This document shows positions 34,646 through 46,700 of a DNA stretch of 64,000 bases, one piece after another. Under the pieces are notes generated by a model. The model was not told the DNA's origin. It made no database searches and was given only the letters and a program-made list of their open reading frames with translations. The number at the start of each line of letters is the position of its first letter. Position 1 is the first letter of the stretch. A program made the translations under genes and the position numbers. Origin of the DNA: Diatrype stigma (lineage: Eukaryota; Ascomycota; Sordariomycetes; Xylariales; Diatrypaceae). Location: NCBI GenBank assembly GCA_022225965.2, contig JAKJXP020000073.1, positions 124,001-188,000 of the forward strand, read 5' to 3'.

Positions 34646-36166
34646 GATAAGAGCGTGGGAGCGAAAGTGGACAGGGGGAAGCGAGAGTGCATACAATAAA
34701 GAGAGTATGCCTTTGGTGGTTGTGTGCTGGTGGACGGACGGATCGACGATTAGGACGAATAGAATGAATAGAACGAAACAGACATGAACTTTATGCCCTC
34801 CCGATGCAAAGCAGTATGCAACGGTGGTGGGAATAGGAACTAACGTCGGATCCGAGCTCGCGCGCTCTACTACCGCTGCTGCTTTTTAGTCGTTAGGAAG
34901 CATGAGAGGAAAAGGGGACATGCTAGATTTTACGGCTAGGAAGGAGAGGGAGAAGGAGAAGGTGACGGATAGGAATAGAGAACGAGAAAGCGTGCTATTA
35001 AAAGGAGAAGGGAAGAAACATATCGCCTTCAAAAGCCTTTTATACAGGAAGAGAAACAATATACGACGTACTCCAAGTGATAAAGAAGAGCAGTACTCCA
35101 ACTTAAAAAGCGGCTGCAGCTCACACTGATTAAGTGACAGTCGAGAAGTGCCTCGAGCAGTACACTGTGAGTAGCTTGGTTCCTGCGGTAATATGCGTTT
35201 TCATGCTGCTTTTAAATTGCCTATGCCCATTTCCCGTGAACATCTAGATACTAGGTATACTGCCTTCCATGGATCAGTGGTTTGCCTGATGTCTGTCGTT
35301 CGTACTTTCTACCATTTACATGGATGGATGTTATGCTACATTTGTCCGCTGCACCCAACCATGCACACAAATACAAATATCTCGTGTCTGAGTTGCTTAC
35401 ACTACTTGTTACCTACCCTGTACTTGCTTAAAAGGCAGTGGACAGCTACGGCAAATAAGGCTAGAGTAGCTAAGTAGGTAGAAGAGGCAGATGTGATATC
35501 TATAGGCAGCACAGCTATCCATCTCTAAATGACTTCCTTGTGTCTTCTGTTAATGCCGCTGCTGCTTCAGTTCGTCTTTGGCGTTCACAAGCTGTTACCA
35601 CTGCTTCCACCTTACTTGTAGGAAAATCTGGTCAGCAGAGTAAAAAGGGGGACGAAGAAAAAGAATAGGTCAGGATGTTACGGTTATTCTCAGAACGGAG
35701 ATTGAAAATCATACTGGATTGTCAAGATGGAAAGGAATAGATCGTCATCGTGGCATGCCCAAGGCGTGCGTGCATGCATTCAGTACCTAGGTACGAAGTA
35801 TGTATGAATACGATAGTAGGCTATTGTGGATAGATTTTATATTCCCTTGTTGCGGACTCGTAAATGGGCCGCCTATATTGCACCTGCGCCAATACGCAAG
35901 AACACTGCTGTGAATCTTGTACTGTATATCTTGGAAAGTCTATTCTATGTATTACCTCCTCTCGCCCCCCTCCTTCTATGGGATGACCGCCCCATGGTTC
36001 TGTATTCTCTACCTTCAAATACAACCCCCCCGGCCCCCTTTCATAATAAATACATGACTCTAGGTAGTCTCTACGTACAGTCTAACTTGTGCTTCTATCT
36101 TCTATGTATGTATATTCAGAAGCGGCGTTCCTGCCCTCTTCTCCTCTCTCTTACCCAGGTAAATGT
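34646..36166. other. Convergent intergenic region, Cdc16 and YheT-type hydrolase
   Basis: Region between two gene ends. Purine-rich at 34900-35060, then AT-leaning DNA. Frames up to 114 codons (35826-36170 +) do not look coding. No gene is recognised. Confidence 0.6.
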
Positions 36167-38110
36167 CTAATCTGGGTAGATAAACATTCTTCGTCGCATG
36201 GGATCGAACCGGGTATGTGTGGTCCCCAGGTCCGGTTTTCCGCTGGCATCCTTGTCCACGCTGTCGAGGTCCACCTCGAATGCCATGTGGTTGAGGAAGT
36301 TGGTGACCTATCATTACGCGAATATTGGATTAGCAAAATATCTTGTCTGTATACCTTCCCAGTCATATCGCTTGCTAGCAATCGTAGAGAACAAAAGCAG
36401 ATGGCGAGCTGCTGTTTGGTACTCCCCGGGGAATGGGGTGGTGGTGGGGATGGGGGTTAAGGGGGACAACATAAGAGAGGGAGGGTAGGAGGGAAGTGGG
36501 GGAAGAAGGGGAAGGATAAGGAGGGAAGGGGGGTAAGACTAAAGACAGGAGGGATATTCGAGGAAAGGAAAAAGAGGGGAAAGGAGAAAAAACAAAAGAA
36601 AATAAAACACCCACAGGTTTCGAGTGCCACCGCCCGCCACCAACCTCGTACCAGCCCAGATGGCCGCCGAGCGACGTGGTACACAGGACGGTATAGGGGT
36701 TCTTGGCAGCCTCGCCGCAGGGCAGGGCGGCGCGCACGGCGATGGGGTCGTCGACGGCGTTGATGGCCAGCAGCGGCACGCGCACGGCCAGCAGCGAGTC
36801 CACGCTCGACGCGTCCCGGTAGTACGCCTCCTCGGTCGGGTACCCCCACGTCGGGCACTGGTAGGCGCGGTCGAACTCCCACAGGTACGTCAGCTGCGTC
36901 AGCTCCGCGTAGTCGATCGCCGTGTACTTCTCGATCTCCTCCTTGTGCGTCGCGGAGAGCTTGCGCATGGCGGCTGGAGGTAGGTAGGGAGGGGGTTAGC
37001 GGCGTTTTTTTTTTTTTTTTTTTTTTTTTTTTCTAGGTAGTAGTAGAGTAGAGGGGAAGGGGTGCGGTTGAGTTTGTATAGCTAGGTAGAGTTGAGAAGG
37101 AGAAGGGAGGGGGTAAGGGGAGACTCACTGCCTAAGACCCGCTGGTAGACGTGGTGCCCGATCAAGGTTCTCTTGAGCTCCTTGCTGGACACCTCAAGAT
37201 TCCAGGGGTTCGCGCAGACGACGGCCGCTTTGAGCTGGCATGCCGAGCCCTCCTCTCCAAGGTACTGTGTAGTTTACCACTGTCAGAACTCGTTTCTTTT
37301 GGACCTCACAGCATGGCGTGCTATTAACTCCTTCCTAAGTAGGAGGCCAGCCAGACCGAATAATGAACTCACATTTGTGAGGATGCACGCGCCCAGGGAG
37401 AACCCCAGGCCAAACAGCGGCCGGTTGGGATACTTGGCCCTCAGCCACTTCACCACCTGCCTGACGTCCCAGGTCGCCCGCGCGTTGTACAGGATGCCCG
37501 TGGTGATCTTGCTCTTGGCGCAGCCCCGCGAGTTCACCACGCAGCCCTCCCACCTGCCGCTCTCGATCAGCGGGGCGATGGCATGCCGGAGGTAGACCTC
37601 GTGCGAGCCGCCCGACAGCCCGTGCAGCACGACCAGCATGGGCCGGTCGTCGTCGGAGCCGAGGCCGGCGAGCTCGCCCTCGCTATAGTAGGTGGTGCGC
37701 GGCGGCAAGGAGTCGTCGGCGGTGGCAGAACCACCACCGTCCGCAGCAGCAGCAGCAGCAGCAGCGTCATCGGAGTCGTCGCTATCGTCGACCACGGCGG
37801 ACTCCTCCTCCTTCTCCGCGCTGGTGGCGGGGACGACGACAAAGTCGACGGCGAAGCTGCCGTTGAACTCCCGGTGGTCGGCCTCGAAGATGCGGCGCTT
37901 GTAGTGGACGGGCGGCGCGCCCTTCTGCACGGCCGTCCACATGGTCTGCGCGTGGCCGTTGAAGAGCAGCGGGTTGAGCCGGCAGGGCGGCACGGCGGCC
38001 CGGCACACGTCCAGCAGGCTGGTCGCCTTGCCGTCGTCCCCCTTTTCCCTGAGCGGCAGGGATTGGGGGGACGTGATGAAGTCGATCTTGGCCTGGCCTA
38101 GCCACTCCAT
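36167..38110 (-). CDS. YheT/ABHD1-3-type alpha/beta hydrolase
   Basis: Membrane-lipid or medium-chain ester hydrolase-type protein of the YheT family, which includes yeast Eht1/Eeb1 and animal ABHD1-3; the substrate cannot be told. Exons on the minus strand: 38110-37373, 37264-37129, 36973-36645, 36307-36167, giving 447 aa. Seen are LLFNGHAQTMW near the N-terminus, VVLHGLSGGSHE (oxyanion region), RGCAKSKIT, the nucleophile elbow GFSLG with Ser238, the acid NAVDDPIAV (about 366) and GGHLGWYE with His396. A poly-Ala/Asp insert (about residues 105-125) is encoded by GCA/GAC repeats. Intron 3 is long (337 nt) and pyrimidine-rich in the transcript; intron 2 contains a 28-nt homopolymer. The last exon, 46 residues, starts VTNFLNHMAFEVD. 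Confidence 0.92.
36444..36610. repeat. Purine-rich (+ strand) low-complexity tract inside intron 3 of the hydrolase gene
   Basis: About 165 bp of almost unbroken G and A on the + strand, so C/U-rich in the transcript of the minus-strand hydrolase gene. It accounts for the unusual length of intron 3 (36308-36644). Confidence 0.85.
37005..37032. repeat. Homopolymer T28
   Basis: Twenty-eight consecutive T on the + strand (A28 in the hydrolase transcript) within intron 2 (36974-37128). Such runs are hypermutable, and the exact length may be a sequencing or assembly estimate. Confidence 0.9.
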
Positions 38111-39316
38111 GGCGACTCGACTTTTTGGTTCAGCGGGAGGCTTCTTTGGACTTTCTCGATAGTTGTTGGGGGCAGAGGCCAGCGACTATATTAGAGCAAA
38201 TATCCCAAGCCGTTCTGTATATACTATAGACTTCAAAATTGTCAGAAGCAGGAAGTGCAGTCAGTGTCTATGATTCCCACTCCGTTGTATAGCAAAACCA
38301 CAAACCCGGCCGTTCGATTCCTGGTTAGAGCGGTCGAGCCGGAGAATATGGAGTCTCTTAGATGCATACCTAGCAACAAATAACCTGCCTAGGTACCCAA
38401 TAGTAGGGCAACTAATGGATATCAACCAATGCACGGCGCCTCTGGTCTGCAAGGGAAGCTGAAGCTCCCCCCACTTGCCGAGGCTTGCATGCAGCAAGTT
38501 TAGAGGCTCGATCATTTCCCGGGCAGCCCGGTTGTCGACCTTGAAGTTGCCACCTTCAAACTTGCCCAGAATCAATGTGTCGATAGAAAGACTCTGATGA
38601 CGGCATAGCTGTTGTTGTCGATATTTGTGTTGAAATTAGTATAAATGGGAAACTCGAATATTGGTCTTATCTGATCACCCGTATTTTACTTTAGAGTGGG
38701 CAACCTGAGAACTTCTCGCGACTAATACATACACATGCTACTTGTACTTGACGCACCATAGTATGCATCTACTATGTAACTATGTAACTTGCTGTTGTGA
38801 GGAAACAGAATATATCAGCCACTACAAAATGTAAAAGACAAACCTACCAACTAATAACTAGCCATTACCTAATAACGCTGAAGCTCTTCTGGCTCTCACC
38901 TCCAGGGCGGCACCAGGTCGGCCGACTGAAGAATCAGGGTCCGGGACTAGACAGGCAGGATAGGCGCTGATTGGTTGAATTGCTTGAACACCCCATACTT
39001 ACATGTCAGCTGGGTCCACCTGGTAAAACTAACGTCAGTCTGTTCCCGAGGTCGCGCCGCGTAGGTACCAGGGCTACCACTGAGGGTATGACCTACATGA
39101 TGACCTACATACATTGGCGTTGCAACCATGATATCTCATATTATACGACTCAAGCGCGCCAGCAGTCATAACGACGATACGACGAAACGAGACGGGACGG
39201 GACGATAGAACACGATACGATACGAAAACGAAAGGAGCTACAATCGCTAATGGTATCGACAGCCATACGGGGACGCGAGACGTTGAATAACGGAACTCGA
39301 TTGGGACGATGAAATT
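38111..39316. other. Divergent intergenic region, YheT-type hydrolase and Mau2
   Basis: Bidirectional promoter region. A 105-codon open stretch on the minus strand (38261-38575) starts without an ATG and contains a fairly protein-like patch (ILGKFEGGNFKVDN). No flanking exon could be joined, so it is left unassigned. ACGA-type micro-repeats at 39170-39240 precede the Mau2 ATG. Confidence 0.5.
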
Positions 39317-42300
39317 ATGACATATCGAGGTTCCATGCCCTCAGGCCAGGGGTCGGGATTCAATGGCCAACAACCGTTTCCTCACCCACAGCCACAGCCC
39401 GGGCAGCCCATTCACGATGGCAGATACGACCAATATGGAAATGTGCAATACCAGCAATACCAGAATGTCATGTTCATGCCAGCCGCCTTCCCGCAGCACC
39501 AGCAGCAGCCGCAGCAGCCGCAGCACCAGCAGCAACCACAGCACCAACAACACCAACAACAGCCGCCGCATCAACAACAGCAGATGCCCCGCCATCAACA
39601 CCAACATCAACCCTTACAGACACAACCTTTGCAAACACAGCCCTTAGCCTACCAGACCCAACCCCTCCAGTTCCAACACTATGAGCCCCCCTTCGATCAA
39701 CGGCAAAGGACGTTTCAGCCCCTACCGCAGAGTAGTCCCCCAGCGCAGATGTCATCACCAGCTCAGCAGTTCATGCAACCCATGCAACAGCAACATCACC
39801 AGCAGCATCTTCAGCAGCGCCCCCAAAACTCGCCACGTCAATATGCCCAGCAGATAAGCTGGCAGCATATGCCTCCGCCCGTATCCACTCCAACGCCTGT
39901 GTCATCCTATCAGCAACCCCTCCCTTCTTCTCCTTCACCCCAGGTTATCCATCAGCAGCTTCAGCAACAACCGTCGTCACATGCGAACTCTCCTATAACA
40001 AACCAGTCTCCCCAGATACCATACCAACATCTGCCTAGTTCCCACTCCAGCAATGGCCGGATCGCAAGTACGGGCGCGAGTATGGGCTCGACTCCGAACG
40101 CAAGAATACACAAGGCCCATCGAGTGTCTGCGAGTCCGCAGTTGACACCCCAAGGCTTTGCGAGAAGCCCTAGTGTCAGCTCCGCAAGGTCACCAGCTCC
40201 TGGCCTCATACCGCACCACAAGGATACGAACTCGCTGTTGATTTGTGTGGCAGAGGAACTATTTGGGAAAGCTCGCAATGATGCATCGGCCGTTGCAAGT
40301 TCTGGCGACGCCAAACAGCTACAGGAATACCAAAAGCTTATCGCTACAGGCTTGGGCTGCCTTGAGGTTGTTCTAGGGAGCAATAAATTACCCCCCCGGC
40401 TCGAAGCGAGGCTTCAACTGCGATATGTCAACATATTGAATGAAGAGACTACGAACGTGATGGAGGCCGAGACTACTTTGACTAAAGGCATCACACTCTG
40501 CGAGAGGGTAAGACCTATATTGGCGAACCCGTAGCTGAGCTTCGCTGACCGCTATTGCTGTAGAACCGATTTGCCGACCTGAAGTACTTGATGGAGTTCC
40601 TTCAAGTAAAAATGCTTGCCCAACGTAAAGGCAAGGCGGCCATGATCGCTGTAGATGCGCGTATCAAGGACGCCGAAGTGTATGTAATAGCGCCCTCCCC
40701 GTACAAGCGCGCAATTTGGCTAACCCTCAAGCAGGTTAAAACACACCCATTGGGTATACGCGTTCCGCTTCCTAAAGGCTTCTCTGTATCTCGAGTCTCA
40801 CAACCCTTCAGAGGCGCCTGCTATGGAAAACTTGAAAGTCATTGCAAATCTAGCAGGTCGCAGAGGCGACCATGCCGTGTTTGTTGTAGCATCGTTGTTA
40901 GAGGGGCTCAGTCTTCTTAAGACAATGAGGGATGACGCCATTGTTCGAATTCAAAGCTGTATTGCTCAGGCCTCAAAATATCAACTGGAGGATTCCGTGC
41001 GTATTCCGCAGCTTGAGATTTTGACGCTCATGCTTGATCTTGCTTGCAGTCTATATCATAAGTCGCCACAAATCGTTACACAGAAGGTCAAGGCCCTGCA
41101 AAGCCGGATGGATCATTGCCTTACCAACGAGGAGTGGGGTATGACAGGCACTGAGCTCTTCTTGCCCATCCATAAACAGTCGGGGCACCTCAGGGTCATA
41201 AGCGGTGATACTGCTAGTGTTTTACGTCCTGGCCAGGAACACGAACAGTGTGACTATCTTGCCATGTCCTTTTGGAGCAAGATCGAGGCTTTCACTGTAA
41301 CGTACGAACCCCTCGCTCCCTTCTTCTATTCTAAGTCTTGTCCTCCGCTAACAGAACTCTAGATACACATATAGTGCCATTGGGCTCTTGTACCAACACC
41401 CCCGAAACGATAAGAGGATGTTCGAATTATGGAACGAAGCCCTTGCCCAGCTAAGGAATAGTAAGGCGTGTACCCATAGCTTACAATGCTCAATGCTGAT
41501 CACCTATCCAGATGCAATGAAAATACGCGGGTTGCCTAACTCGCTTGAGGACGCTACGAAATGTGCCGAGTGGCGGAAAGAAGCTAAGTGCTATCTGGAG
41601 ATATTGCGCGGTTTACATTTCGCGACCTCGGATCAATGGGCAGAAGTCAAGAAATGTGTGGACCAGCTGGAAAGTATGAAGCCGCCACGGAAGGGCATAA
41701 TAGGAATGTACTCGCTGTACCTATCCGGCGTCTACTACCAGGGTACGCAGGACTTCGACACGGCCGAGCAGATCTACAGCGACCCGGACCTGAGCCTCGA
41801 GGCGTACGACCGGGGCCACGGGCACCGGAAGCAGGCGGAGCTGGAGGTATCGCTGCTCGCGGCCTGCAACCGGATCTGGATCATGCAGCACCCGGCGTAC
41901 CAGAACAACGCCCTGACACTCGAGCTGCTGGACCACCTGGGCCTGCTGTGCCCGGACCACCCGAACCCGGAGATCCGCACCATCTACCACCTGGTGGCGG
42001 CGGCGGCGCTGACGGTGCCCCCCGCGCCGATGACGGCCGTCAAGACGCACATCTCGACGGCGCTGACGGGGGCCAAGGCCCTCGGCGATGTCCAGACGTC
42101 GTCGATCGCGCTCAGCCTCATGCGCGCCAAGCTGTTCCAGAACATCGTCGGCGACCAGGCCCTGCAGTGCGCCCGCGCCGCCTCCCAGCAGGCCCGCCGC
42201 AGCGGCAACCTCATCTGGATGAGCGTCGCCGACAGCATGCTGGCCCAGAGCCTCGACGTCCAGGGCCAGGTCGCCGACGCCCAGGTCGCCGCCCAGGCCG

Positions 42301-42350
42301 CTGTCAACCACGCCGTGCTGGCGAGCCGGAATGGCGACTACACGAGGTGA
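39317..42350 (+). CDS. Cohesin loading factor Mau2/Scc4 family
   Basis: TPR-like partner of the Scc2/NIPBL cohesin loader, placing cohesin on chromatin. Exons: 39317-40507, 40564-40679, 40735-41301, 41363-42350, giving 953 aa. The first about 290 residues are disordered and Gln/Pro/His-rich, with a poly-Gln region at about residues 55-115 coded mainly by CAG and CAA. The Mau2 domain begins at LLICVAEELFGKAR and continues with YQKLIATGLGCLEVVL, RLEARLQLRYVNIL, DLKYLMEFLQ, WVYAFRFLKASLYLESHN, LEGLSLLK and FWSKIEAFTVT-YTYSAIGLLYQHPRND across the last intron. After about 41720 codons become strongly GC-ending. The stop TGA lies inside a donor-like AG/GTGAGG, so a further 3' exon cannot be excluded. 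The long disordered N-terminus is fungal-specific as far as I can tell. Confidence 0.9.
39480..39650 (+). repeat. CAG/CAA-rich poly-glutamine region of the Mau2 gene
   Basis: Imperfect CAG/CAA/CAC codon repeats encode Gln/His-rich sequence in the disordered N-terminus. The interruptions make it less prone to slippage than a pure CAG run. Confidence 0.85.
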
Positions 42351-43186
42351 GGTGCCGTAGTTGTGCATAACACGTACGTACACATACATACCTACTACCT
42401 ACTTTGTACAGTACAATATTTCGGGCAGCGAGAGAGCGAAAGGGGAGAAGCTTTGCTATGCTATGCTATGCTATATGGGAATGTATCTTTCTGCTTTATT
42501 TATCTATCGTGCCGCATCGTCGGATCAGGCGTTACACGGCGTCCGCACCTCACGGGTCCGGTCGGACTTATTATTACCTACTTTATACAAGACTGCGGGC
42601 ATAGAGGGATGTTCTGTCTGCTCTGCTCTGTTCTGCTCTGCCACACTTGTAACCGAAAGAGGGTTTCATCTTTGTTATTATGCCTTCTTCTTTCATCAGA
42701 ATGCTGGACGATATACCCCCCAACTCCCACTGCTACTCTACTTTCGTCACGAATGAGTGAGTGAGTGGGTCAGGAAACGGAGAAAAACATATAAATATAA
42801 ATATGAATTTGAGTTTTTGCAAAGCCACACCGGATGCCTGCGTGTTTTCAGTGGATTTACCGCACAGCCTTGCCTGACAACTAAAGATTTAATCGAAACT
42901 TTTTGAAGGGTTACTTTTTCCCTTCTGTACTTCTTTCTTCCTTTCATTCATCCTTGATTTCCTCACCATATTTATGTGATTGGTTTCTCTCATGACCATC
43001 TTAACCTACATTCTGCCGATGACCCGGCGCTACAGATGCCACAAGAGCTTCCAGCCCCGAGCTGGGCAGAAAGATCTTGACGACCAGATGTTTCGCCAGT
43101 TTACGTCGTCGGATGACGTGCTGACCACCGGCAGCAGTAACGACGCGCCATCCGACTTCGCACCTCTAATAGGGGGTGGCTCCTAG
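42351..43186. other. Intergenic region after Mau2, with an upstream frame of uncertain status
   Basis: A CTATG pentamer repeat lies at 42455-42475, then AT-rich DNA. From an ATG at 43019 a 55-codon frame (MTRRYRCHKSF...) runs in the same frame as the next candidate gene, separated from it only by a TAG at 43184-43186. See the finding on this locus. Confidence 0.5.
42455..42475. repeat. CTATG pentamer repeat, four copies
   Basis: Four tandem CTATG units lie about 105 bp after the Mau2 stop. Confidence 0.9.
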
Positions 43187-43716
43187 ATGACCACGGTACC
43201 GGAGCAACAACAGCCGCGGCTAGGTATGGATCAACCCATACTACCAAACGATTTCGATCAATGGAGGTTACGGGAAGAGTGTTTGGTAGCACTTGGGGAC
43301 AGCCCGTTAAAAGGGGCAAAAAACAAAGTAAGGCAAGACCTATCTTTCGCCCCTCCAAATAATCATCTCAAGAAACACTTACCTATATACTTTACCTCTC
43401 CCTCTCCCTCTCCCTCTCCTCTGCTTCGCTAGCTATGCACATTCCAAATCTACGCATGTAACCACGAAGAGCATGATGTGTGTATCCTGCACCTGCCCTG
43501 ATATCATATGATTTCTGCAACTTGGCCTTGATGCTAGGTTATAGATATCTAGCTGAGTAATCACCTAACCAACAGCGAGCGGCACGGGAGGCGTTTCAGT
43601 TTAGGAAGACGGATTCTTCAGCCACTTTGCCGCAGAAAGAAGACCATCCTAGAACCCCAAACCAAGAGGACATGAAAAGCAAACTCGATATACAAATTTT
43701 ACCTGGAGATAGTTAG
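43187..43716 (+). CDS. Candidate small hypothetical protein, two exons, possibly a relic
   Basis: Proposed exons are 43187-43327 and 43576-43716, giving 93 aa, or longer if an upstream exon exists. The first part (MTTVPEQQQPRLGMDQ, FDQWRLREECLVALGD) ends at AAC AAA/GTAAGG, a good donor. The second begins after CTAACCAACAG, a good branch site and acceptor, and reads RAAREAFQFRKTDS to a TAG. The phase fits. The 248-nt intron contains a CTCTCC repeat. No family is recognised and codon use is neutral, so this may be a real small gene, a relic, or chance. The ATG follows immediately on a TAG in the same frame. Confidence 0.3.
43396..43419 (+). repeat. CTCTCC hexamer repeat
   Basis: About four tandem CTCTCC units lie within the proposed intron of the candidate small gene. 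Confidence 0.85.
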
Positions 43717-46700
43717 CTGCCCCTCAGGACTTCCTATGCTTTAGAGTATGTGAGCAGTGTCTGAGGAGTGGATAACTATAATCATTCTTCTTAGGTTTGG
43801 CAGCTTCTTAGGAGCTACATGGTAGGTATAATACTGCCTGTTATTTAGATGGGTAGTTGAGTAAGCGACTGAGCGGCTGAAAGTTCTACTAAGGCACCTG
43901 TCAACTAATTATAGCTACTGCTACCTATCTACCTCGTAGGTAGAGGTCCAAGCGTAATAGCATGTTTAAGCCATGATACACATATAGCCGACCTATCAGA
44001 GTGGAACCTTCGGCGCCGATGCCAAGCCTTATTGGCAATCGGTAAGCGCTGCGGAGGCGGCCAAGGAAGTCGTCGGAACCAATCGATCCCGCCGAGTCCC
44101 GACTCCCGGTCGTGTGCCTTTGAGTGCCTTGTGGGGTAGCTTGACCAATGAACACCTCCCACCCTCTCGCCTCTCACCTTTCATCTCTCATGCCCTTCTT
44201 CCGCCGGCCTCGCTCGTGTAGGCTAACCAGGTAACCCCGCTTACTTCGAGGCTCGAGGTGAATACACATTGACTACTGCTACTGCTATCCAGAATAACAA
44301 GGGGTAGGCATCCGCGCGTGAGTAGGCGCAGCGTAGCCTTCCATGCCCTCCCGATCCCGGCTAGACAGGCTGACAGGGCCGTGTGTTCGGGTGCGACCGC
44401 ATTGCATTGCCGTTGTGTCATTAGACGCAGATGCGCGCAGTTACCTACCAGGCTGACTGACAAAGTTACTCAGCCTGGTTGGGTATGCAGTGTGCGGCTG
44501 AGGCGAGATTTCGCCCAACGTCTCGAGTCAGTCGGTCAGCACATAGTAGGTCCTCACGCCTTTCGGAGGCAGTACCAGCAAGGGACTGCTTGCGAGCTTC
44601 GTAAAACAACGTAGGAGAGTAACCCCAGCGGCTTTACGTAGGTCCCGACGGTGTGGCTGCATGCCTCATGTAGGTACTTGTTCGATATACCGAGATTAGA
44701 GATTTGAGATCCAAGCGTGGTATGCAAATATCGCCTAATTTTGTGTTTGACTATACCGGCAAAAACAATGCCTACCAGCATGGAAAGCCAGTTAGTTACA
44801 GAATAGCCGACAGCATGCTTCGTCCTGTCTTGCATAAGACCAACTGTACCGCGTACCCAAGCGCTGTTGAACAGATTCGGGCATGAGTCAGTTGCCTTTC
44901 CAAGCAGTTTCGGTAAAATCTGCAACGATGTTCCTAGTATGTAAGTATGTAGGTATCGAGAGGAAAGAAAGTGTAAAATCAACAACCACTGCCTAACGGC
45001 TGACTCCCCCGCAGCCGGCATCTCCGTAGGTAGGTATAGTTCGTTGACATCTGGGCGTTCTTTCGGAAGTCCACTTGGGCGATGGCGTAAGTTCTTGATC
45101 TCGAACAAACTTATGATAATGCACGACCACAACATCTCAGCCGCCCGCTATGTGTATAAACTGACACCGCAAGTGGTATGCAATCTACATACTTATTTGA
45201 AGATGTCGACATAGACAGTGAACGGAATGGACCAGTTGGGTGCTATTGACAATGCGGCATGTAGATCAGAGAAATAACCAACGGCCCGGAACATTGCAAT
45301 TCTTGTCTTCCATGTGCATACCACTTGGCCAAACCCGATCGAGGTCGAGGGTGGCTGGCTGAGTGGATAGGACAGGCAGAAACAGCAGTTCTTTGTCAAG
45401 AACTGCCCGGCCCGGATACCTGATTTATATGCAAAGGTGTCGGACAAGTTTTTTAGTTTTTGTCTTCATTCGCATTGTACTTACTATTACAACATCGTCA
45501 TTTTGCCTTGAGGCCCGGGAGGGAGGAGGCCAGCTGATGAGTTTCCCGACTCTAAGTAGGCAGTACAATAATAATATATTCAACCCAGTTACTGTTGTTA
45601 TAAGGTTGTTTCACCTATCAGCCAGCCACCTACTTATTGACCTGGCCTGGCAACCTGGAGGGCCTTTCTGGTGGTTTGCCTCTTCGTCATGCTTGGCATC
45701 CACCCTCTGGCGTCGAAGTCGCATGTGCTCGCTTGCTGTTCAAGGAACTCCACCACCACATTTATTATTAATGACTCCCCAAGTGGTCTGGCCGATAAAG
45801 ACGATGTGATAGGTAACATAGCCAAGACCCCAAGGGACCTCCAAAGCGGAGACGACCTTTTTAGAGGTGTGGAGCGCTTGGAAGAGCTTGGTCAAAGGGT
45901 GTGATCGGGTACATCTCTAACGTAAGTTCGTGACAGCAACTTGATGCGGTGGATTTGACGATATGCAACCAGGGAATGGCTGATGCCTTGAATATTGCGC
46001 AAGCATAGAAAGCTTGCTGATAAAATGAAAAGGAATATGGTTTCTATATACAAAACTTAATCTCAAACTTAATCTACAGAGCCGGTTCTGTCAGTGAGCA
46101 CAAGCCTTGCGAGCAAAAGTAGAGATCGACAGACTATGTAGCTTTTACTATGTAGCTTTTGATACATACAATCTGCAAGCAAAAGCCCTTTCCCATCTTG
46201 CCACAAAGGACCACAGAGCATGCATCTCACACTAGCTAAGCACCCTGGCACCTAACCCTTGATGTCCGTGCCCTTTGTAACGACATATACTGGGCAAGAA
46301 TTCCGGAAGTATAGGTATACTTCATAGACACCAGTGAATAAGGCTGTCAAAGGGAGCAACCGGATTCATGATCTAGTATTGAACAGGAACTATATCTTAT
46401 ACTCGCCATACTGACGATTTTACCTACTAGCTAATAGTACTACAACGACTTACCAGAGATGTGGAATTTCAAAGGATTAAAGCCATGTGTGGCCGCCTAG
46501 TAGAAAAAGCTATAAGTGCACAAATTTGCTGCAGCTGTATAAGCCGATCTTTCCTTGTTGGTATGACAGCATGAACACACATGCATGTGGTTTGCATCAA
46601 AGGCATTGAACTGTATCCAAGTAAAAACACCCAAGCTCTCGATAATAACAAGTATAAACGCCGATGTGAAAAAGAGATGCTTTAAATATAGATTATATCT

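Noticed and set aside
33385..34696. 421-codon + strand and 309-codon minus-strand frames
   Set aside because: Shadows of the GC-biased Cdc16 exon 2; repeated PRP/RRR composition without protein family features.
38300..38345. TTCGATTC-containing sequence resembling a tRNA B box
   Set aside because: No acceptor stem or A box could be paired around it in either orientation. No tRNA or 5S rRNA gene was recognised elsewhere.
38261..38640. Protein-like patches on the minus strand upstream of the hydrolase gene (ILGKFEGGNFKVDN and NIDNNSYAVIRVF in different frames)
   Set aside because: The frames do not join through a convincing intron and no ATG or family is recognised. It could be a relic, but the evidence is too thin to call.
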